This document shows, in pieces, positions 51,626 through 61,701 of a stretch of DNA of 64,000 nt. Made by a program: the position numbers and the translations under genes. Location of the stretch: NCBI GenBank assembly GCA_001464765.1, contig LNDV01000028.1:186001-250000 (forward strand), given 5' to 3'. Under the pieces are notes generated by a model. The model did no database searches, was not told the DNA's origin, and saw only the letters and a list, made by a program, of their open reading frames with translations. How positions within the stretch are numbered: the first letter of the stretch is position 1; every line of letters begins with the position of its first letter. This DNA comes from Betaproteobacteria bacterium Ga0077526. GTDB lineage: Bacteria > Pseudomonadota > Gammaproteobacteria > Burkholderiales > Ga0077523.

Positions 51626-52471
51626 TCAGGAGGCGCGGACTTCCTGGCGCTGTTCCCCGAGTCCGTCGATGCCTACGCGCATGACGTCACCGCCCTTCAG
51701 GAACACCGGGTTGGGCTTGATGCCCATGCCCACGCCGGGCGGGGTGCCCGTGGTGATGACGTCGCCCGGTTCGAGCGTGCACAGGAAGCTCACGTACGCG
51801 ACCAGCTGGCGCACGTTGAAGATCATCGTGTTGGTATTGCCGGTCTGCATGCGCTGACCGTTCACGTCCAGCCACATGGCGAGGTTCTGCGGGTCCGGAA
51901 TCTCGTCGCGGGTCACCAGATACGGCCCGATCGGGCCGAAAGTGTCGAAGCCCTTGCCCTTGTCCCAGGTCTGGCCGCGCTCGAGCTGCCACTCGCGTTC
52001 CGACACGTCGTTGCAGATCATGTAGCCGGCGACGTGGTCCAGGGCATCGGCCTCAGACACGTTCTTGGCGCGCTTGCCGATCACGAAGGCGAGTTCCACC
52101 TCCCAGTCGCCCTTCACCGAACCCTTGGGCAGGATCACGGTGTCGTTGGGACCCATGATGCAGGAGGTGGCCTTGTTGAAGACCACGGGCTCCTTCGGAA
52201 TGGGCATGTTCGATTCCTTGGCGTGATCGGAGTAGTTGAGTCCGATCGCGATGAACTTGCCGACCCTGGCCACGGGGGCGCCGAAGCGCGGCGAGCCGGA
52301 GACCTTCGGGAGCGAGTTCGGGTCGATGGCGCGCAGGCGGGCGAGGTTGTCGTCGCCGAGCACCGAGCCGTCCACGTCCTTGATGATCCCGGACAGGTCG
52401 CGCAGGGCGCCATCGGCATCCACCAGACCCGGCTTCTCGCTGCCGGCGTCTCCGAATCGTACGAGTTTCAT
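51626..52471 (-). CDS. Fumarylacetoacetate hydrolase-family protein (2,4-diketo-3-deoxy-L-fuconate hydrolase-like)
   Basis: 281 residues from ATG 52471 (MKLVRFGDAGSEKPGLVDAD). C-terminal FAH fold: IAIGLNYSDHAKESN, EPVVFNKATSCIMGPND, GDWEVELAFVIGKRAKNV (metal Glu residues), MICNDVSEREWQ, WDKGKGFDTFGPIGPYLVT, TGTPPGVGMG. This subgroup includes hydrolases splitting 2,4-diketo-3-deoxy sugar acids to pyruvate plus a hydroxyacid. The adjacent SDR (17 bases upstream) and divergent UxaA-family dehydratase fit a non-phosphorylative deoxy-sugar acid route such as L-fuconate; the exact sugar is inference. Confidence 0.9.
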   Translation of the reverse strand: MKLVRFGDAGSEKPGLVDADGALRDLSGIIKDVDGSVLGDDNLARLRAIDPNSLPKVSGSPRFGAPVARVGKFIAIGLNYSDHAKESNMPIPKEPVVFNKATSCIMGPNDTVILPKGSVKGDWEVELAFVIGKRAKNVSEADALDHVAGYMICNDVSEREWQLERGQTWDKGKGFDTFGPIGPYLVTRDEIPDPQNLAMWLDVNGQRMQTGNTNTMIFNVRQLVAYVSFLCTLEPGDVITTGTPPGVGMGIKPNPVFLKGGDVMRVGIDGLGEQRQEVRAS

Positions 52472-52488
52472 GTGTCTTCCTCCTGAGG

Positions 52489-53304
<816 letters not shown>

Positions 53305-53305
53305 C

Positions 53306-53311
53306 TATAAT
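53306..53311 (+). promoter_or_regulatory. -10 element (TATAAT) upstream of the UxaA-family gene
   Basis: Perfect TATAAT in GCCTATAATCCGG, 71 bases before the dehydratase start, in the divergent region with the SDR gene; -35 not obvious. Confidence 0.4.
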
Positions 53312-53381
53312 CCGGCCAGAAACCCGGCGCAGGGCGCAGCCAGGAAAGCGCCTGCCCGCCATCGAACCCTCCGGAGGATCC

Positions 53382-54905
53382 ATGCTGCAAGCCGTCGACC
53401 TGACCATCCGACTCAATCCTGCCGACGACGTGGTGATCGCCCGTGTCGATCTGCCCGCCGGCACGGAAGTCATCAAGGAAAACCTCCGCGCGGCCGTCGC
53501 CGTGCCCGCCGGCCACAAGATCGCCAGCCGGGACATCAAGGAAGGCGAGCCGGTCCGGCGCTACAACCAGATCATCGGTTTCGCGACGCGGCCGATCCGC
53601 ACCGGCGAGCACGTGCACGTCCATAACCTGGCGATGGGCAACTTCGAGCGCGACTACGCGTTCGGTGCCGACTACCACCCCACCGATTTCGTGGCCGAAC
53701 CGGCCACCTTCCAGGGCTATGTGCGCGCAGACGGGCGCGTCGCCACCCGCAACTACATCGGTCTCGTCTCCAGCGTGAACTGCTCGGCGCACGTCACCCG
53801 GATGATCGCCAAGTACTTCACCGACGAAGTGCTGGCGGAGTTCCCCAACGTGGGCGGGGTGGTGCCGATCGTGCACAGCACCGGCTGCGGGATGGGGTCC
53901 ACCGGCGAGCCGGTCGGGGTGCTCCGGCGGGTGCTGGCGGGCTATGCGACGCACGCCAACTTTCATTCCTCCCTGCTGATCGGCCTCGGCTGTGAAGCGA
54001 ACCAGATCAATGACCTGCTGGCGGCGCAAGGGCTCAAGCGTTCCGACCAGCTGCAGACCTTCACCATCCAGGAGACCGGCGGTACCGGCAAGACCGTCAA
54101 GGAGGGCATCGCCCGCGTGAAGGCCCTGCTGCCCGAGGCCAACAAGGCGGTCCGCACGACGGTCCCGGCGAAGCACCTCACGCTCGGCCTGCAGTGCGGC
54201 GGCTCCGACGGTTACTCCGGCATCAGCGCCAATCCGGCGCTCGGCGCGGCGGTGGACATGCTGGTTCGCCATGGTGGCTCCGCGATCCTGTCGGAAACCC
54301 CGGAAATCTACGGTGCCGAGCACCTGCTCACCCGCCGTGCGGCTTCCCGCGAGATCGGCGAGAAACTTGTCTCCCGCATCAAGTGGTGGGAGGAGTACAC
54401 CGAGAAGCTCGGCGGCGAGATGAACAACAACCCGTCGCCCGGCAACAAGGCCGGCGGCCTCACGACCATTCTCGAGAAGTCGCTCGGTGCCGTGGCCAAG
54501 GGCGGTACGACCGCGCTGATGGGTGTATACAAGTACGCCGAGATCGTCGATGCGAAGGGCTTCGTGTTCATGGACACCCCGGGATACGACCCGGTCTCCG
54601 CAACGGGTCAGGTGGCCGGCGGCGCCAACGTCGTGTGCTTCACGACGGGTCGCGGCTCGGCCTACGGCTGCAAGCCTGCACCTTCCCTGAAACTCGCTAC
54701 GAACACCGCGCTCTTCACCCGTCAGGAGGAGGACATGGACATCAACTGCGGCGTCATCGTCGACGGCAAGGCAAGCATCCAGGAGGTGGGTAAGCAGTTC
54801 TTCGACCAGATTCTTCGGGTCGCCTCCGGCGAGAAGTCCAAGAGCGAAATGTGGGGCTACGGCGAAGACGAGTTCGCGCCCTGGGTTCTCGGCCCGACGA
54901 TGTAA
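53382..54905 (+). CDS. UxaA-family altronate/galactarate-type dehydratase
   Basis: 507 residues with GGAGGATCC directly upstream. N-terminal SAF domain about 1-95 (ADDVVIARVDLPAGTEV, HKIASRDIKEGEPV). Main UxaA domain about 100-505: YVRADGRVATRNYIGLVSSV, NCSAHVTRMI, HSTGCGMGSTGEPV (substrate/metal Cys), GLGCEANQI, GLQCGGSDGYSGISANPALG (Cys and Asp cluster, seen as LQCGGSDGYSG), NPSPGNKAGGLTT. These iron-dependent enzymes dehydrate sugar acids to 2-keto-3-deoxy acids. It probably supplies the substrate for the divergent SDR and FAH-family enzymes. It encodes both modules in one polypeptide, unlike split forms. Confidence 0.92.
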   Translation: MLQAVDLTIRLNPADDVVIARVDLPAGTEVIKENLRAAVAVPAGHKIASRDIKEGEPVRRYNQIIGFATRPIRTGEHVHVHNLAMGNFERDYAFGADYHPTDFVAEPATFQGYVRADGRVATRNYIGLVSSVNCSAHVTRMIAKYFTDEVLAEFPNVGGVVPIVHSTGCGMGSTGEPVGVLRRVLAGYATHANFHSSLLIGLGCEANQINDLLAAQGLKRSDQLQTFTIQETGGTGKTVKEGIARVKALLPEANKAVRTTVPAKHLTLGLQCGGSDGYSGISANPALGAAVDMLVRHGGSAILSETPEIYGAEHLLTRRAASREIGEKLVSRIKWWEEYTEKLGGEMNNNPSPGNKAGGLTTILEKSLGAVAKGGTTALMGVYKYAEIVDAKGFVFMDTPGYDPVSATGQVAGGANVVCFTTGRGSAYGCKPAPSLKLATNTALFTRQEEDMDINCGVIVDGKASIQEVGKQFFDQILRVASGEKSKSEMWGYGEDEFAPWVLGPTM

Positions 54906-54916
54906 GGACCTTCGCC

Positions 54917-55180
54917 ATGAGCGACGCCGGAGGATCCGAGGACCCGCTGGAGTTCTTCCGCAAGATGTGGAACCCGATGTCGTTCCCCTTGCCCGGCGTC
55001 TTCCAGCCCACGATGAACATCGAGGACGTGGAGAAGAAGATCGCCGAACTGCAGACGGTGGAGAACTGGCTCAAGATGAATCTCTCCATGCTTCAGGTGA
55101 CCATCAAGACACTGGAGATGCAGCGCGACACGCTGCGGGCGATTCACGAGTCCACCGGGAGATCGTCCGACTCCAGATGA
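54917..55180 (+). CDS. phaM: PhaM-type polyhydroxyalkanoate granule protein
   Basis: 87 residues from ATG 54917 (MSDAGGSEDPLEFFRKMWNP). The family pattern is clear: DPLEFFRKMW, FPLPGVFQPTMNIEDVEKKI and ELQTVENWLKMNLSMLQ followed by an amphipathic helix to the end. PhaM proteins activate the PHA synthase and attach PHB granules to the nucleoid. The C-terminus lacks the Lys/Ala-rich DNA-binding tail (PAKKA-type repeats) of Ralstonia PhaM, so chromosome binding may be absent. The stop overlaps the next gene in ATGA. Confidence 0.85.
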   Translation: MSDAGGSEDPLEFFRKMWNPMSFPLPGVFQPTMNIEDVEKKIAELQTVENWLKMNLSMLQVTIKTLEMQRDTLRAIHESTGRSSDSR

Positions 55181-55518
55181 AGCTGAACGCCCCGATCCCG
55201 CCCGTGTTCACCGTGCCGGACTCGGTTCCGGTCGTGGGGGTGGATGCCATTCGCCCGATCACGCCGATCGGTGAGGATGCCGTGGTGGAACGGCGCGAGG
55301 CCCGGGAAGACCGGGCCTCGGCGCAGGAAGCGGCAACCCCTCAGGAAGCCGAAGTGCCCTCGGTCGACCGCCGACTGCGAGAGGAGCGGCGTGATCGCGA
55401 ACGCCGCCAGCGCCAGATCCCTGTGCTGATCGACACGCGGACCGGTCGCGACCGGCGGGCCAGTGCCCGGCGCGACGACGATGAACCGCCGCCCGGCGGC
55501 GTGGACGTGAAGGTCTGA
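55177..55518 (+). CDS. Hypothetical charged protein coupled to phaM
   Basis: 113 residues from ATG 55177, which overlaps the phaM stop in ATGA. Pro-rich start (MKLNAPIPPVFTVPDSVPVV) followed by a very Glu/Arg/Asp/Ala-rich central part with VDRRLREERRDRERRQRQIP, predicted helical or disordered, and a DRRASARRDDDEPPPGG tail. No known domain. The arrangement suggests it works with PhaM, perhaps at the granule surface; that is inference. Confidence 0.6.
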   Translation: MKLNAPIPPVFTVPDSVPVVGVDAIRPITPIGEDAVVERREAREDRASAQEAATPQEAEVPSVDRRLREERRDRERRQRQIPVLIDTRTGRDRRASARRDDDEPPPGGVDVKV

Positions 55519-55530
55519 CCCTTCGATGCG

Positions 55531-55830
55531 ATGACCGCTTCGTATCTGGCGCAGGCGCGTTTTTCCAAACCGTACATCGTCGTCTGGAACGAATCCCGCA
55601 AAGAAGGCGCGTGGTACGACCGGTTCCTGCGGCTTCGCGGGACGGAGGTCTCACCCGACCTCCTGCGCTTCGCGCGCTTCCGGTCGGTGGGACATGTGCC
55701 GGAACACGAATATGCCGACCTGCCGCCGCATCCGTGGGCGGTGAGGGTCTCCCCTGTGCACTGCCAGGCCTGGCGATTGTTCGACGACCGCTCCGACGAG
55801 GATGCCATGGCCGCCATCCCGAACGGGTAG
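55531..55830 (+). CDS. Hypothetical small protein
   Basis: 99 residues from ATG 55531, 12 bases after the previous stop on the same strand. It contains KPYIVVWNESRKEGAWYDRF, then RLRGTEVSPDLLRFARFR and HPWAVRVSPVHCQAWRLF. Tryptophan- and aromatic-rich composition and codon pattern look like a real globular protein rather than a shadow frame, but no family is recognised. The downstream 237 bases hold no gene. Confidence 0.5.
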   Translation: MTASYLAQARFSKPYIVVWNESRKEGAWYDRFLRLRGTEVSPDLLRFARFRSVGHVPEHEYADLPPHPWAVRVSPVHCQAWRLFDDRSDEDAMAAIPNG

Positions 55831-56033
55831 GGCGGAACGGCCGCTGGTTGACCGGTAAGGTTGGCGAAAGGTCCGACGACGACACTGCGTTCCGCACGAT
55901 CACTCGGCAGCTCGAAGCCGTGACGTCGGGCGGGGTCGTATCACTCCGCGGGCCGGTTCGCCGGTCCTGGACACACGCATGGTCTCCCTTGATGCGACCC
56001 CTTCTTTTTTCCGCCCCTGGCTCGTCCGCCGTA

Positions 56034-56063
56034 ATCGTACGATCCGCGGAGCCCGTGCGGATC
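56034..56063. other. Palindrome and stem-loop between convergent genes
   Basis: A perfect palindrome ATCGTACGAT (56034-56043) abuts a stem GATCCGC (56041-56047) / GCGGATC (56057-56063) followed by TTTCCT. It may act as a weak terminator for the plus-strand genes, just before the stop of the convergent iminopeptidase gene. Confidence 0.35.
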
Positions 56064-56067
56064 TTTC

Positions 56068-57501
56068 CTAAAGTGGCGGCTGCTCCACGCCGATCTGCTG
56101 GAGAATTCCCCTGGGGGCACCGCCCTCGATCGGGTCGGGACGGATCACGACGAGGCGGTCGTTCTGCACGCGGTAGTAGAACCGTTGCGGCGGGATCCTG
56201 ACGGGACGTCCGGTGGCGGGAATCGGCGCCATGCCGGGCAGGGCGAAGGTGCCGTCGTGCGTGCCGCTCTGGCGCCACAGCACGTACCACCAGTCGCCTT
56301 CGCGACCGGGCGGGTCGTTGTCGTAGTGCCAGTCAGGAAACCCTGTGTAGAGCGCCGTGAGCATTCCGCGGAATGCGCTCTTGTCGAGTACCCGGGCCTG
56401 GGACTCGAAGCGAAGGTCGTCCGAGACTGTGTCCAGGATTGCCGGCACATCGTGCGCCTTGAGGCCCGCCATGTAGCGCAGCAGCACGGGCGGTGGAACT
56501 TCCTGCATGACGAGTCTCTCCTGTTCCCACGGTCGGGTGAGATGGAACCGTTCTGTCGCTGCCACCAGGGCTGAGCGGATGCCGGGTTCCCAGGCGGAGT
56601 GACCCGCATCGCTGATCAGCTGGAAGTCGGCTTCCGGCCAGCGGGCCGCGAGGTCGAATGCGGACACGGCGGGGCACACCATGTCGTACCGCCCCTGCAC
56701 GATGACGCAGGGCAGGTGCCGGATGCGGTCCACGCAATCCAGCAGACTGCCGGCCGGCAGGAAGATGTCGTGCGCGAAGTAGTGCGCTTCGATCCGGGCA
56801 AGACCAAGCGCCACCACGTCGTCACCGAAGTGCCGCATGGCGTCTTCGCTCGGCAGCAGCGTGGAGCAGGCGCCTTCGAACAGACTCCATTCGCGCGCGG
56901 CGGGCATGTGGACTGCCGGGTCCGGGTCTTCGAGCCGTCTTCGATACGCGGCGAGCAGATCGCCCCGCTCGCCCTCCGGGATGAAACCGGAGAACGCCGC
57001 CCACACATCCGGGAACACCGACCGCACGCCGTACAGGAACCACTCGATCTCCGACGGACGGCACAGAAATATGCCACGGAGGATGAAGCCCAGGCAGCGA
57101 TCCGGATGGGATTCGCCGTACGCCAGTGCCAGCGTGGAACCCCACGAACCACCGAACACGAGCCACCGGTCGATGCCGAGAAACTCTCGGAGACGTTCGA
57201 TATCCGCGACGAGGTTCGGTGTCGTGTTGTCCACTAGCGACCCGAGGGGTGTCGATCGGCCTGCTCCGCGCTGATCGAAGATCACGATCCGGTAGCGCTC
57301 GGGATCGAAGAAGCGCCGATGGGCAGCGCCCGCGCCGGCCCCCGGGCCGCCGTGAAGGAACACGACCGGGATGCCGTCGGGATTGCCGGATTCCTCCCAG
57401 TAGAGCGTGTGCCGGGCGTCGACCGGCAGCATGCCCGCGCGGCGGGGCTCGATCTCGGGGAACAGGGCCGTGCGGGGCGCGGCGGAGCGGATGTCGATCA
57501 T
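56068..57501 (-). CDS. pip: Proline iminopeptidase fused to a C-terminal SnoaL-like domain
   Basis: 477 residues from ATG 57501 (MIDIRSAAPRTALFPEIEPR). Residues about 1-318 are a full prolyl iminopeptidase: TLYWEESGNPDGIPVVFLHG (HGGPGAGAG oxyanion loop), FDQRGAGRSTP, nucleophile elbow GGSWGSTLAL, cap domain, RYDMVCP (Asp) and DAGHSAWEPG (His). Family members end near 310-330, but the frame continues without a stop into about 150 residues resembling SnoaL/NTF2-like domains: VLLRYMAGLKAHDVPAIL, MLTALYTGFPDWHYDNDPP, WWYVLWRQSGTHDGTF, PIPATGRPVRIP. The first domain releases N-terminal proline from peptides; the second may bind a small ligand or modify substrate range. The fusion was not seen by me elsewhere, but I cannot search. 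Confidence 0.87.
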   Translation of the reverse strand: MIDIRSAAPRTALFPEIEPRRAGMLPVDARHTLYWEESGNPDGIPVVFLHGGPGAGAGAAHRRFFDPERYRIVIFDQRGAGRSTPLGSLVDNTTPNLVADIERLREFLGIDRWLVFGGSWGSTLALAYGESHPDRCLGFILRGIFLCRPSEIEWFLYGVRSVFPDVWAAFSGFIPEGERGDLLAAYRRRLEDPDPAVHMPAAREWSLFEGACSTLLPSEDAMRHFGDDVVALGLARIEAHYFAHDIFLPAGSLLDCVDRIRHLPCVIVQGRYDMVCPAVSAFDLAARWPEADFQLISDAGHSAWEPGIRSALVAATERFHLTRPWEQERLVMQEVPPPVLLRYMAGLKAHDVPAILDTVSDDLRFESQARVLDKSAFRGMLTALYTGFPDWHYDNDPPGREGDWWYVLWRQSGTHDGTFALPGMAPIPATGRPVRIPPQRFYYRVQNDRLVVIRPDPIEGGAPRGILQQIGVEQPPL

Positions 57502-57512
57502 CGGTGTTCCGT

Positions 57513-58403
57513 TCAGTGCTGTCGGACGGTGAAGCCGCGCGACTGGAGGGCGGCCACGAGGCCGGTCGGGCCGGTCATGTGACCGGCACCCACCGCCACG
57601 AGCGCCACGCCCGCGCGGTTCAGCATGGCGACGATCTTCTCGGTCATGCCGAGATTCCGGTCGTCGTAGAGATTCTTCTGCAGCGATTCCGCTGCGGCAG
57701 GTGGCATCTTCCGGAGATCCGCCATCGCAATGGCGTCGACGGCGTCCGCATCCCCTCTCTTCCATGCTTCGACCAGCGCCGCCATGTCGCGCGGCAGGCT
57801 GCCGGAGCGGATGCCGGCCACCGTTGCCTCGAGCATGGCGACCTGGGCTTCCGGACTCATGCGCTCCAGCATCTCCATCTGCATCGCGACCGATTCCAGT
57901 TCGACGATGGGCTTGCCGTCCTGCCGCGCACGCTGCGCAAGATGCAGGTCAATGCCGAGTCTCGCGTCCATGCCGATGCGGCTGACTTCGAACATCGTCA
58001 GCGCCATGGAGAGCATGGGCGGCTTCATCGCCTTGGCCACTTCCATCGGTAATCCGTAGGTCCGCAGCACGTCGACCAGGTCGCGGAAGAGCGCCGGGGG
58101 CACATGCCGTTCGAGACTGTCCGGGGGACGGTAGACGGACGAAGCGGCTGCGGCCAGCGACTCCTGGTTCGTCACGTCGGCCTCGAGCGCCAGCACGGAG
58201 GCGGCCCGGTACGCATCCTCGATGGCGGGTGGCAGCGGGTAGAGAGAGGCATTGCCGACGTGGATGGTGCCAACGAGATACACGGTCGCCCGGTCGGAGC
58301 GCACCTCCCACAGGAGCCCTCGCGCCGTGTCGGCGGCCGCCGCGCAGACACTGACTAGGCACAGCAGCAGCCCGCTCCAGGGCAGAATTCTTCGAAGCGA
58401 CAT
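57513..58403 (-). CDS. TraB/GumN family protein
   Basis: 296 residues with a Sec signal peptide (about 1-24, VCAAAA). Family motifs: YLVGTIHVGNASLYPLP (GTIHVG), VLALEADVTN with the conserved Glu, GIDLHLAQRARQDGKPIVELE, LVEAWKRGDADA and the C-terminal VALVAVGAGHMTGPTGLVAAL (GxxH). These proteins resemble Tiki/TraB-type metalloproteases; bacterial GumN-like members are exported and of unsettled function. It starts 12 bases upstream of the iminopeptidase stop-start gap on the same strand, so the two may be co-transcribed. Confidence 0.9.
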   Translation of the reverse strand: MSLRRILPWSGLLLCLVSVCAAAADTARGLLWEVRSDRATVYLVGTIHVGNASLYPLPPAIEDAYRAASVLALEADVTNQESLAAAASSVYRPPDSLERHVPPALFRDLVDVLRTYGLPMEVAKAMKPPMLSMALTMFEVSRIGMDARLGIDLHLAQRARQDGKPIVELESVAMQMEMLERMSPEAQVAMLEATVAGIRSGSLPRDMAALVEAWKRGDADAVDAIAMADLRKMPPAAAESLQKNLYDDRNLGMTEKIVAMLNRAGVALVAVGAGHMTGPTGLVAALQSRGFTVRQH

Positions 58404-58492
58404 TCACACTCCGTGCAGGATATCTCGGGTCGAGTCTAGCAAAGGCCCGATGACGGCGGCGTGCCATGCAGGGCTGCCGGGAAGCCGGCGCG

Positions 58493-58498
58493 TATAAT
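58493..58498 (+). promoter_or_regulatory. -10 element (TATAAT) upstream of maeB
   Basis: Perfect TATAAT in GCGTATAATTC, 31 bases before the maeB ATG; the -35 region is weak. Confidence 0.5.
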
Positions 58499-58528
58499 TC
58501 TCCGCCTCCTCCCGCTCCCAAGCATCGC

Positions 58529-60805
58529 ATGGACAAGTCCTTCGAGAAGGCTGCACTCGACTACCACCGCCTGCCGACCCCCGGCAAGATTTCGATCCTC
58601 CCCACCAAGAGCCTCATCAACCAGCGTGATCTGGCGCTGGCGTACTCGCCCGGTGTTGCCGCCGCGTGCAACGAGATCGTCGCCGATCCGCAGGCCGTCC
58701 ACTCGTACACGTCCCGGGGCAATCTCATCGGGGTCATCACCAACGGCACCGCGGTGCTGGGGCTGGGCCCCATCGGGCCGCTCGCGTCGAAGCCGGTGAT
58801 GGAAGGCAAGGCCGTGCTCTTCAAGAAGTTCGCCGGCATCGACGTATTCGACATCGAGATCGACGAGCGCGACCCGGACAAGCTCGTCGAGATCATCGCG
58901 GCGCTCGAGCCGACCTTCGGCGGCATCAATCTCGAGGACATCAAGGCACCGGAGTGCTTCTACGTCGAGCGCAAGCTGCGCGACCGGATGAAGATCCCGG
59001 TCTTCCACGACGATCAGCACGGCACGGCGATCATCGTCGGCGCGGCCTTCCTGAACGGCCTCGCGGTCGTGGGCAAGCAGATCGACGAAGTCCGTCTCGT
59101 GTGCTCGGGCGCCGGTGCCGCTGCCCTTGCATGCCTCGATCTCCTGGTCCAGTTGGGGTTGCGCATGGAGAACATCCTCGTGACCGACATCGCCGGTGTC
59201 GTGTATCAGGGCCGCAAGGAGGAGATGGACGACAACAAGCGGCGCTACGCCCGTGAGACGTCCGCGCGCACGCTCGACGAGGTCATCGCCGGCGCCGATG
59301 TGTTCCTGGGGTTGTCAGCGGCGGGCGTGCTGAAGCCGGAGATGGTCGTGAAGATGGCGGCCCAGCCCCTCATTTTCGCGCTCGCCAATCCGACGCCCGA
59401 GATCATGCCGGACCTCGCCAAGCAGGTGCGGCCGGACGCCGTCATCGCGACGGGCCGCTCGGATTTCCCGAATCAGGTGAACAACGTGCTGTGCTTCCCG
59501 TTCATCTTCCGAGGCGCGCTGGATGTCGGGGCCACGACCATCACGGAGGCGATGAAGCTCGCCGCAGTGAAAGCGATCGCCGAACTCGCGAAGGCCGAGC
59601 AGTCGGACATCGTCGCGTCTGCGTATGCTCAGGAGGAACTGCGCTTCGGTCCCGAGTACCTGATCCCCAAACCCTTCGACCCGCGGCTCATCGTGCAGAT
59701 CGCACCCGCGGTGGCGCAGGCGGCCATCGACAGCGGCGTGGCGACGCGTCCGATCCGCGATTTCGATGCCTACCGCGAGCAGCTTACCAACTTCGTCTAC
59801 CAGTCCGGGCTGATCATGAAGCCCGTGTTCACCGCGGCCAAGAAGTCCACCGCGCGCGTCGTCTACGCCGAAGGGGAGGACGAACGCGTGCTGCGGGCCG
59901 TGCAGGTGGTGGTGGACGAAGGTCTCGCTTCGCCGATCCTGATCGGGCGGCCCGAGGTGGTCGTTCCGCGCCTCGAGCGCAACGGACTTCGCATCCGGCC
60001 CGGCACCGACTTCGAGCTGGTGAACCCCAACTCCGATCCGCGCTACCGCAAGTACTGGCAGTCCTATTACGAGCTGATGCAGCGCAAGGGCGTGTCCGTC
60101 GAACTCGCCAAACGCGACGTCATGCGCCGGCCGACGCTGATCGCCGCGCTCATGGTCCGCCTCGGCGATGCCGACGCGATGGTGTGCGGCACCTACGCCC
60201 AGCATCAGCAGCATCTGGAAGTCGTGAAGAACGTGATCGGTCTCAAGCCCGGGGTCAACCGCTTCGCGGCAATGAACATGCTGATCCTCCCGAAGCGCAC
60301 GCTGTTCATCTGCGACACCTACGTCACGCAGGACCCGACGGCGGAAGAGATCGCGGAGATGACCTTCCAGGCTGCCGAGGAGGTCCGTCGGTTCGGTCTC
60401 GTACCGAAAGTCGCGCTGTGTTCCCACTCCAACTTCGGCTCGGTGGACTCGCCTTCGGCAAAGAAGATGAGCCGCGCGCGCGATCTGATCGCCCAGGCCG
60501 ACCCCAACCTGGAGGTCGAGGGCGAGATGCACGGCGACGCCGCGCTCGACGAGGAGATCCGTCTGCGCCTGTTCCCGAACTCCCGCCTGAAGGGCGAGGC
60601 GAACCTGCTGATCATGCCGACGCTCGATGCCGCGAACATCTCCTTCAACCTGCTGAAGGTCGTGAGCGGCGAAGGCATCACGGTCGGTCCGATCCTGCTC
60701 GGCGCCGCGAAACCGGTGCATATCCTCACGCCGACCGCCACCGTGCGTCGACTGGTCAACATGACGGCGCTGGCCGTCGTGGATGCGACGTCCTCGCGGC
60801 CGTGA
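58529..60805 (+). CDS. maeB: NADP-dependent malic enzyme, MaeB type with phosphotransacetylase-like domain
   Basis: 758 residues from ATG 58529 ([20 protein letters not shown]). Malic enzyme part about 1-420: [55 protein letters not shown] (metal Asp pair), [13 protein letters not shown] (Rossmann), [13 protein letters not shown]-like C-terminal part about 430-758: [69 protein letters not shown]. It decarboxylates malate to pyruvate, making NADPH; the PTA-like domain is regulatory in E. coli (acetyl-CoA response). Its stop overlaps the following gene in GTGA. Confidence 0.97.
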   Translation: MDKSFEKAALDYHRLPTPGKISILPTKSLINQRDLALAYSPGVAAACNEIVADPQAVHSYTSRGNLIGVITNGTAVLGLGPIGPLASKPVMEGKAVLFKKFAGIDVFDIEIDERDPDKLVEIIAALEPTFGGINLEDIKAPECFYVERKLRDRMKIPVFHDDQHGTAIIVGAAFLNGLAVVGKQIDEVRLVCSGAGAAALACLDLLVQLGLRMENILVTDIAGVVYQGRKEEMDDNKRRYARETSARTLDEVIAGADVFLGLSAAGVLKPEMVVKMAAQPLIFALANPTPEIMPDLAKQVRPDAVIATGRSDFPNQVNNVLCFPFIFRGALDVGATTITEAMKLAAVKAIAELAKAEQSDIVASAYAQEELRFGPEYLIPKPFDPRLIVQIAPAVAQAAIDSGVATRPIRDFDAYREQLTNFVYQSGLIMKPVFTAAKKSTARVVYAEGEDERVLRAVQVVVDEGLASPILIGRPEVVVPRLERNGLRIRPGTDFELVNPNSDPRYRKYWQSYYELMQRKGVSVELAKRDVMRRPTLIAALMVRLGDADAMVCGTYAQHQQHLEVVKNVIGLKPGVNRFAAMNMLILPKRTLFICDTYVTQDPTAEEIAEMTFQAAEEVRRFGLVPKVALCSHSNFGSVDSPSAKKMSRARDLIAQADPNLEVEGEMHGDAALDEEIRLRLFPNSRLKGEANLLIMPTLDAANISFNLLKVVSGEGITVGPILLGAAKPVHILTPTATVRRLVNMTALAVVDATSSRP

Positions 60806-61701
60806 CCGCGGACCTCCGTACGCCGACCGTCGGTGTCGTGGGCATCGGTGCCATGGGGCTCGGCGTGGCCCTACGGCTTCGGGACCTCGGATTCTCCGTG
60901 AGCGTCCGCGATGTGAGACCGGAGCCCGAAGCGATGGCGGCGGCTGCGGGCGCCCGAGTTCACTTGACCCCTTCCGCGCTGGCGAAGTCCTGTGATGTCG
61001 TGATCACACTGGTCGTCGATGCCGCGCAGACCGAGAAGGTCGTGTTCGGTCCCGACGGCATCGCGGGGGGCATGCCGCCGCAAGGTGTTCTGGTGGCGAT
61101 GAGCACCATGCCCCCGGCCTACGTGGCCGATCTCGGGGAACGGCTGGCGGCCCGCGGTATCGCTTTCGTGGACGCTCCGTGTTCGGGCGGACCGGCGCGA
61201 GCCCGAGACGGCACGATGAGCACGATGATCGCCGGGTCCGCGCAGGCGATGGCCCGATGCGGGCCTGTGCTCGAAGCGATCTCCTCGCGCCGCTTTCCCG
61301 TTGGTGAGCGCCCCGGCGATGGTGCGAAGGCGAAGATCGTGAACAACCTGCTTGCCGGCGCCAATCTCGTCGCGGCGGCCGAGGCCGTCGCAATGGGGGA
61401 GCGCCTGGGGCTCGATCTCGCCACGCTGTTCGGTGTCGTCTCGGCGAGTTCGGGCGGGAGTTGGGTCTTCGGCGACCGCATCGGTCGCGTGCTCGAGGGG
61501 GATCGGAGCGTGCGCGCCCGGCTCGACATCCTCCGCAAGGATCTTTCGATTGCCGTGGCAACGGCGCAGGCGCAGGGCAGCGCGACGCCCATGGCAGAAG
61601 CCGCTTATGCGGCGTTCGATGCCGCCTCGAAGGACGGCCGGGGCAACGAAGACGACTCGGCGATGGTGCAGTGGTTTCGAGATCAGAGCGTGTCGCGGTG
61701 A
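60802..61701 (+). CDS. NAD(P)-dependent oxidoreductase, 3-hydroxyisobutyrate dehydrogenase family
   Basis: 299 residues from GTG 60802 ([20 protein letters not shown]), coupled to maeB by GTGA. N-terminal Rossmann fold with GIGAMGLGVALRL; VLVAMSTMPPAYV (substrate-binding loop), DAPCSGGPARARDGTMSTMI (signature), and catalytic Lys in GDGAKAKIVNNLLAGANL; ARLDILRKDLSIA in the helical C-terminal domain. The family oxidises beta-hydroxyacids (3-hydroxyisobutyrate, tartronate semialdehyde, L-threonate). The substrate cannot be read; linkage to malic enzyme suggests central C3-C4 acid metabolism. Its stop overlaps the MOSC gene in GTGA. Confidence 0.93.
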   Translation: MTADLRTPTVGVVGIGAMGLGVALRLRDLGFSVSVRDVRPEPEAMAAAAGARVHLTPSALAKSCDVVITLVVDAAQTEKVVFGPDGIAGGMPPQGVLVAMSTMPPAYVADLGERLAARGIAFVDAPCSGGPARARDGTMSTMIAGSAQAMARCGPVLEAISSRRFPVGERPGDGAKAKIVNNLLAGANLVAAAEAVAMGERLGLDLATLFGVVSASSGGSWVFGDRIGRVLEGDRSVRARLDILRKDLSIAVATAQAQGSATPMAEAAYAAFDAASKDGRGNEDDSAMVQWFRDQSVSR

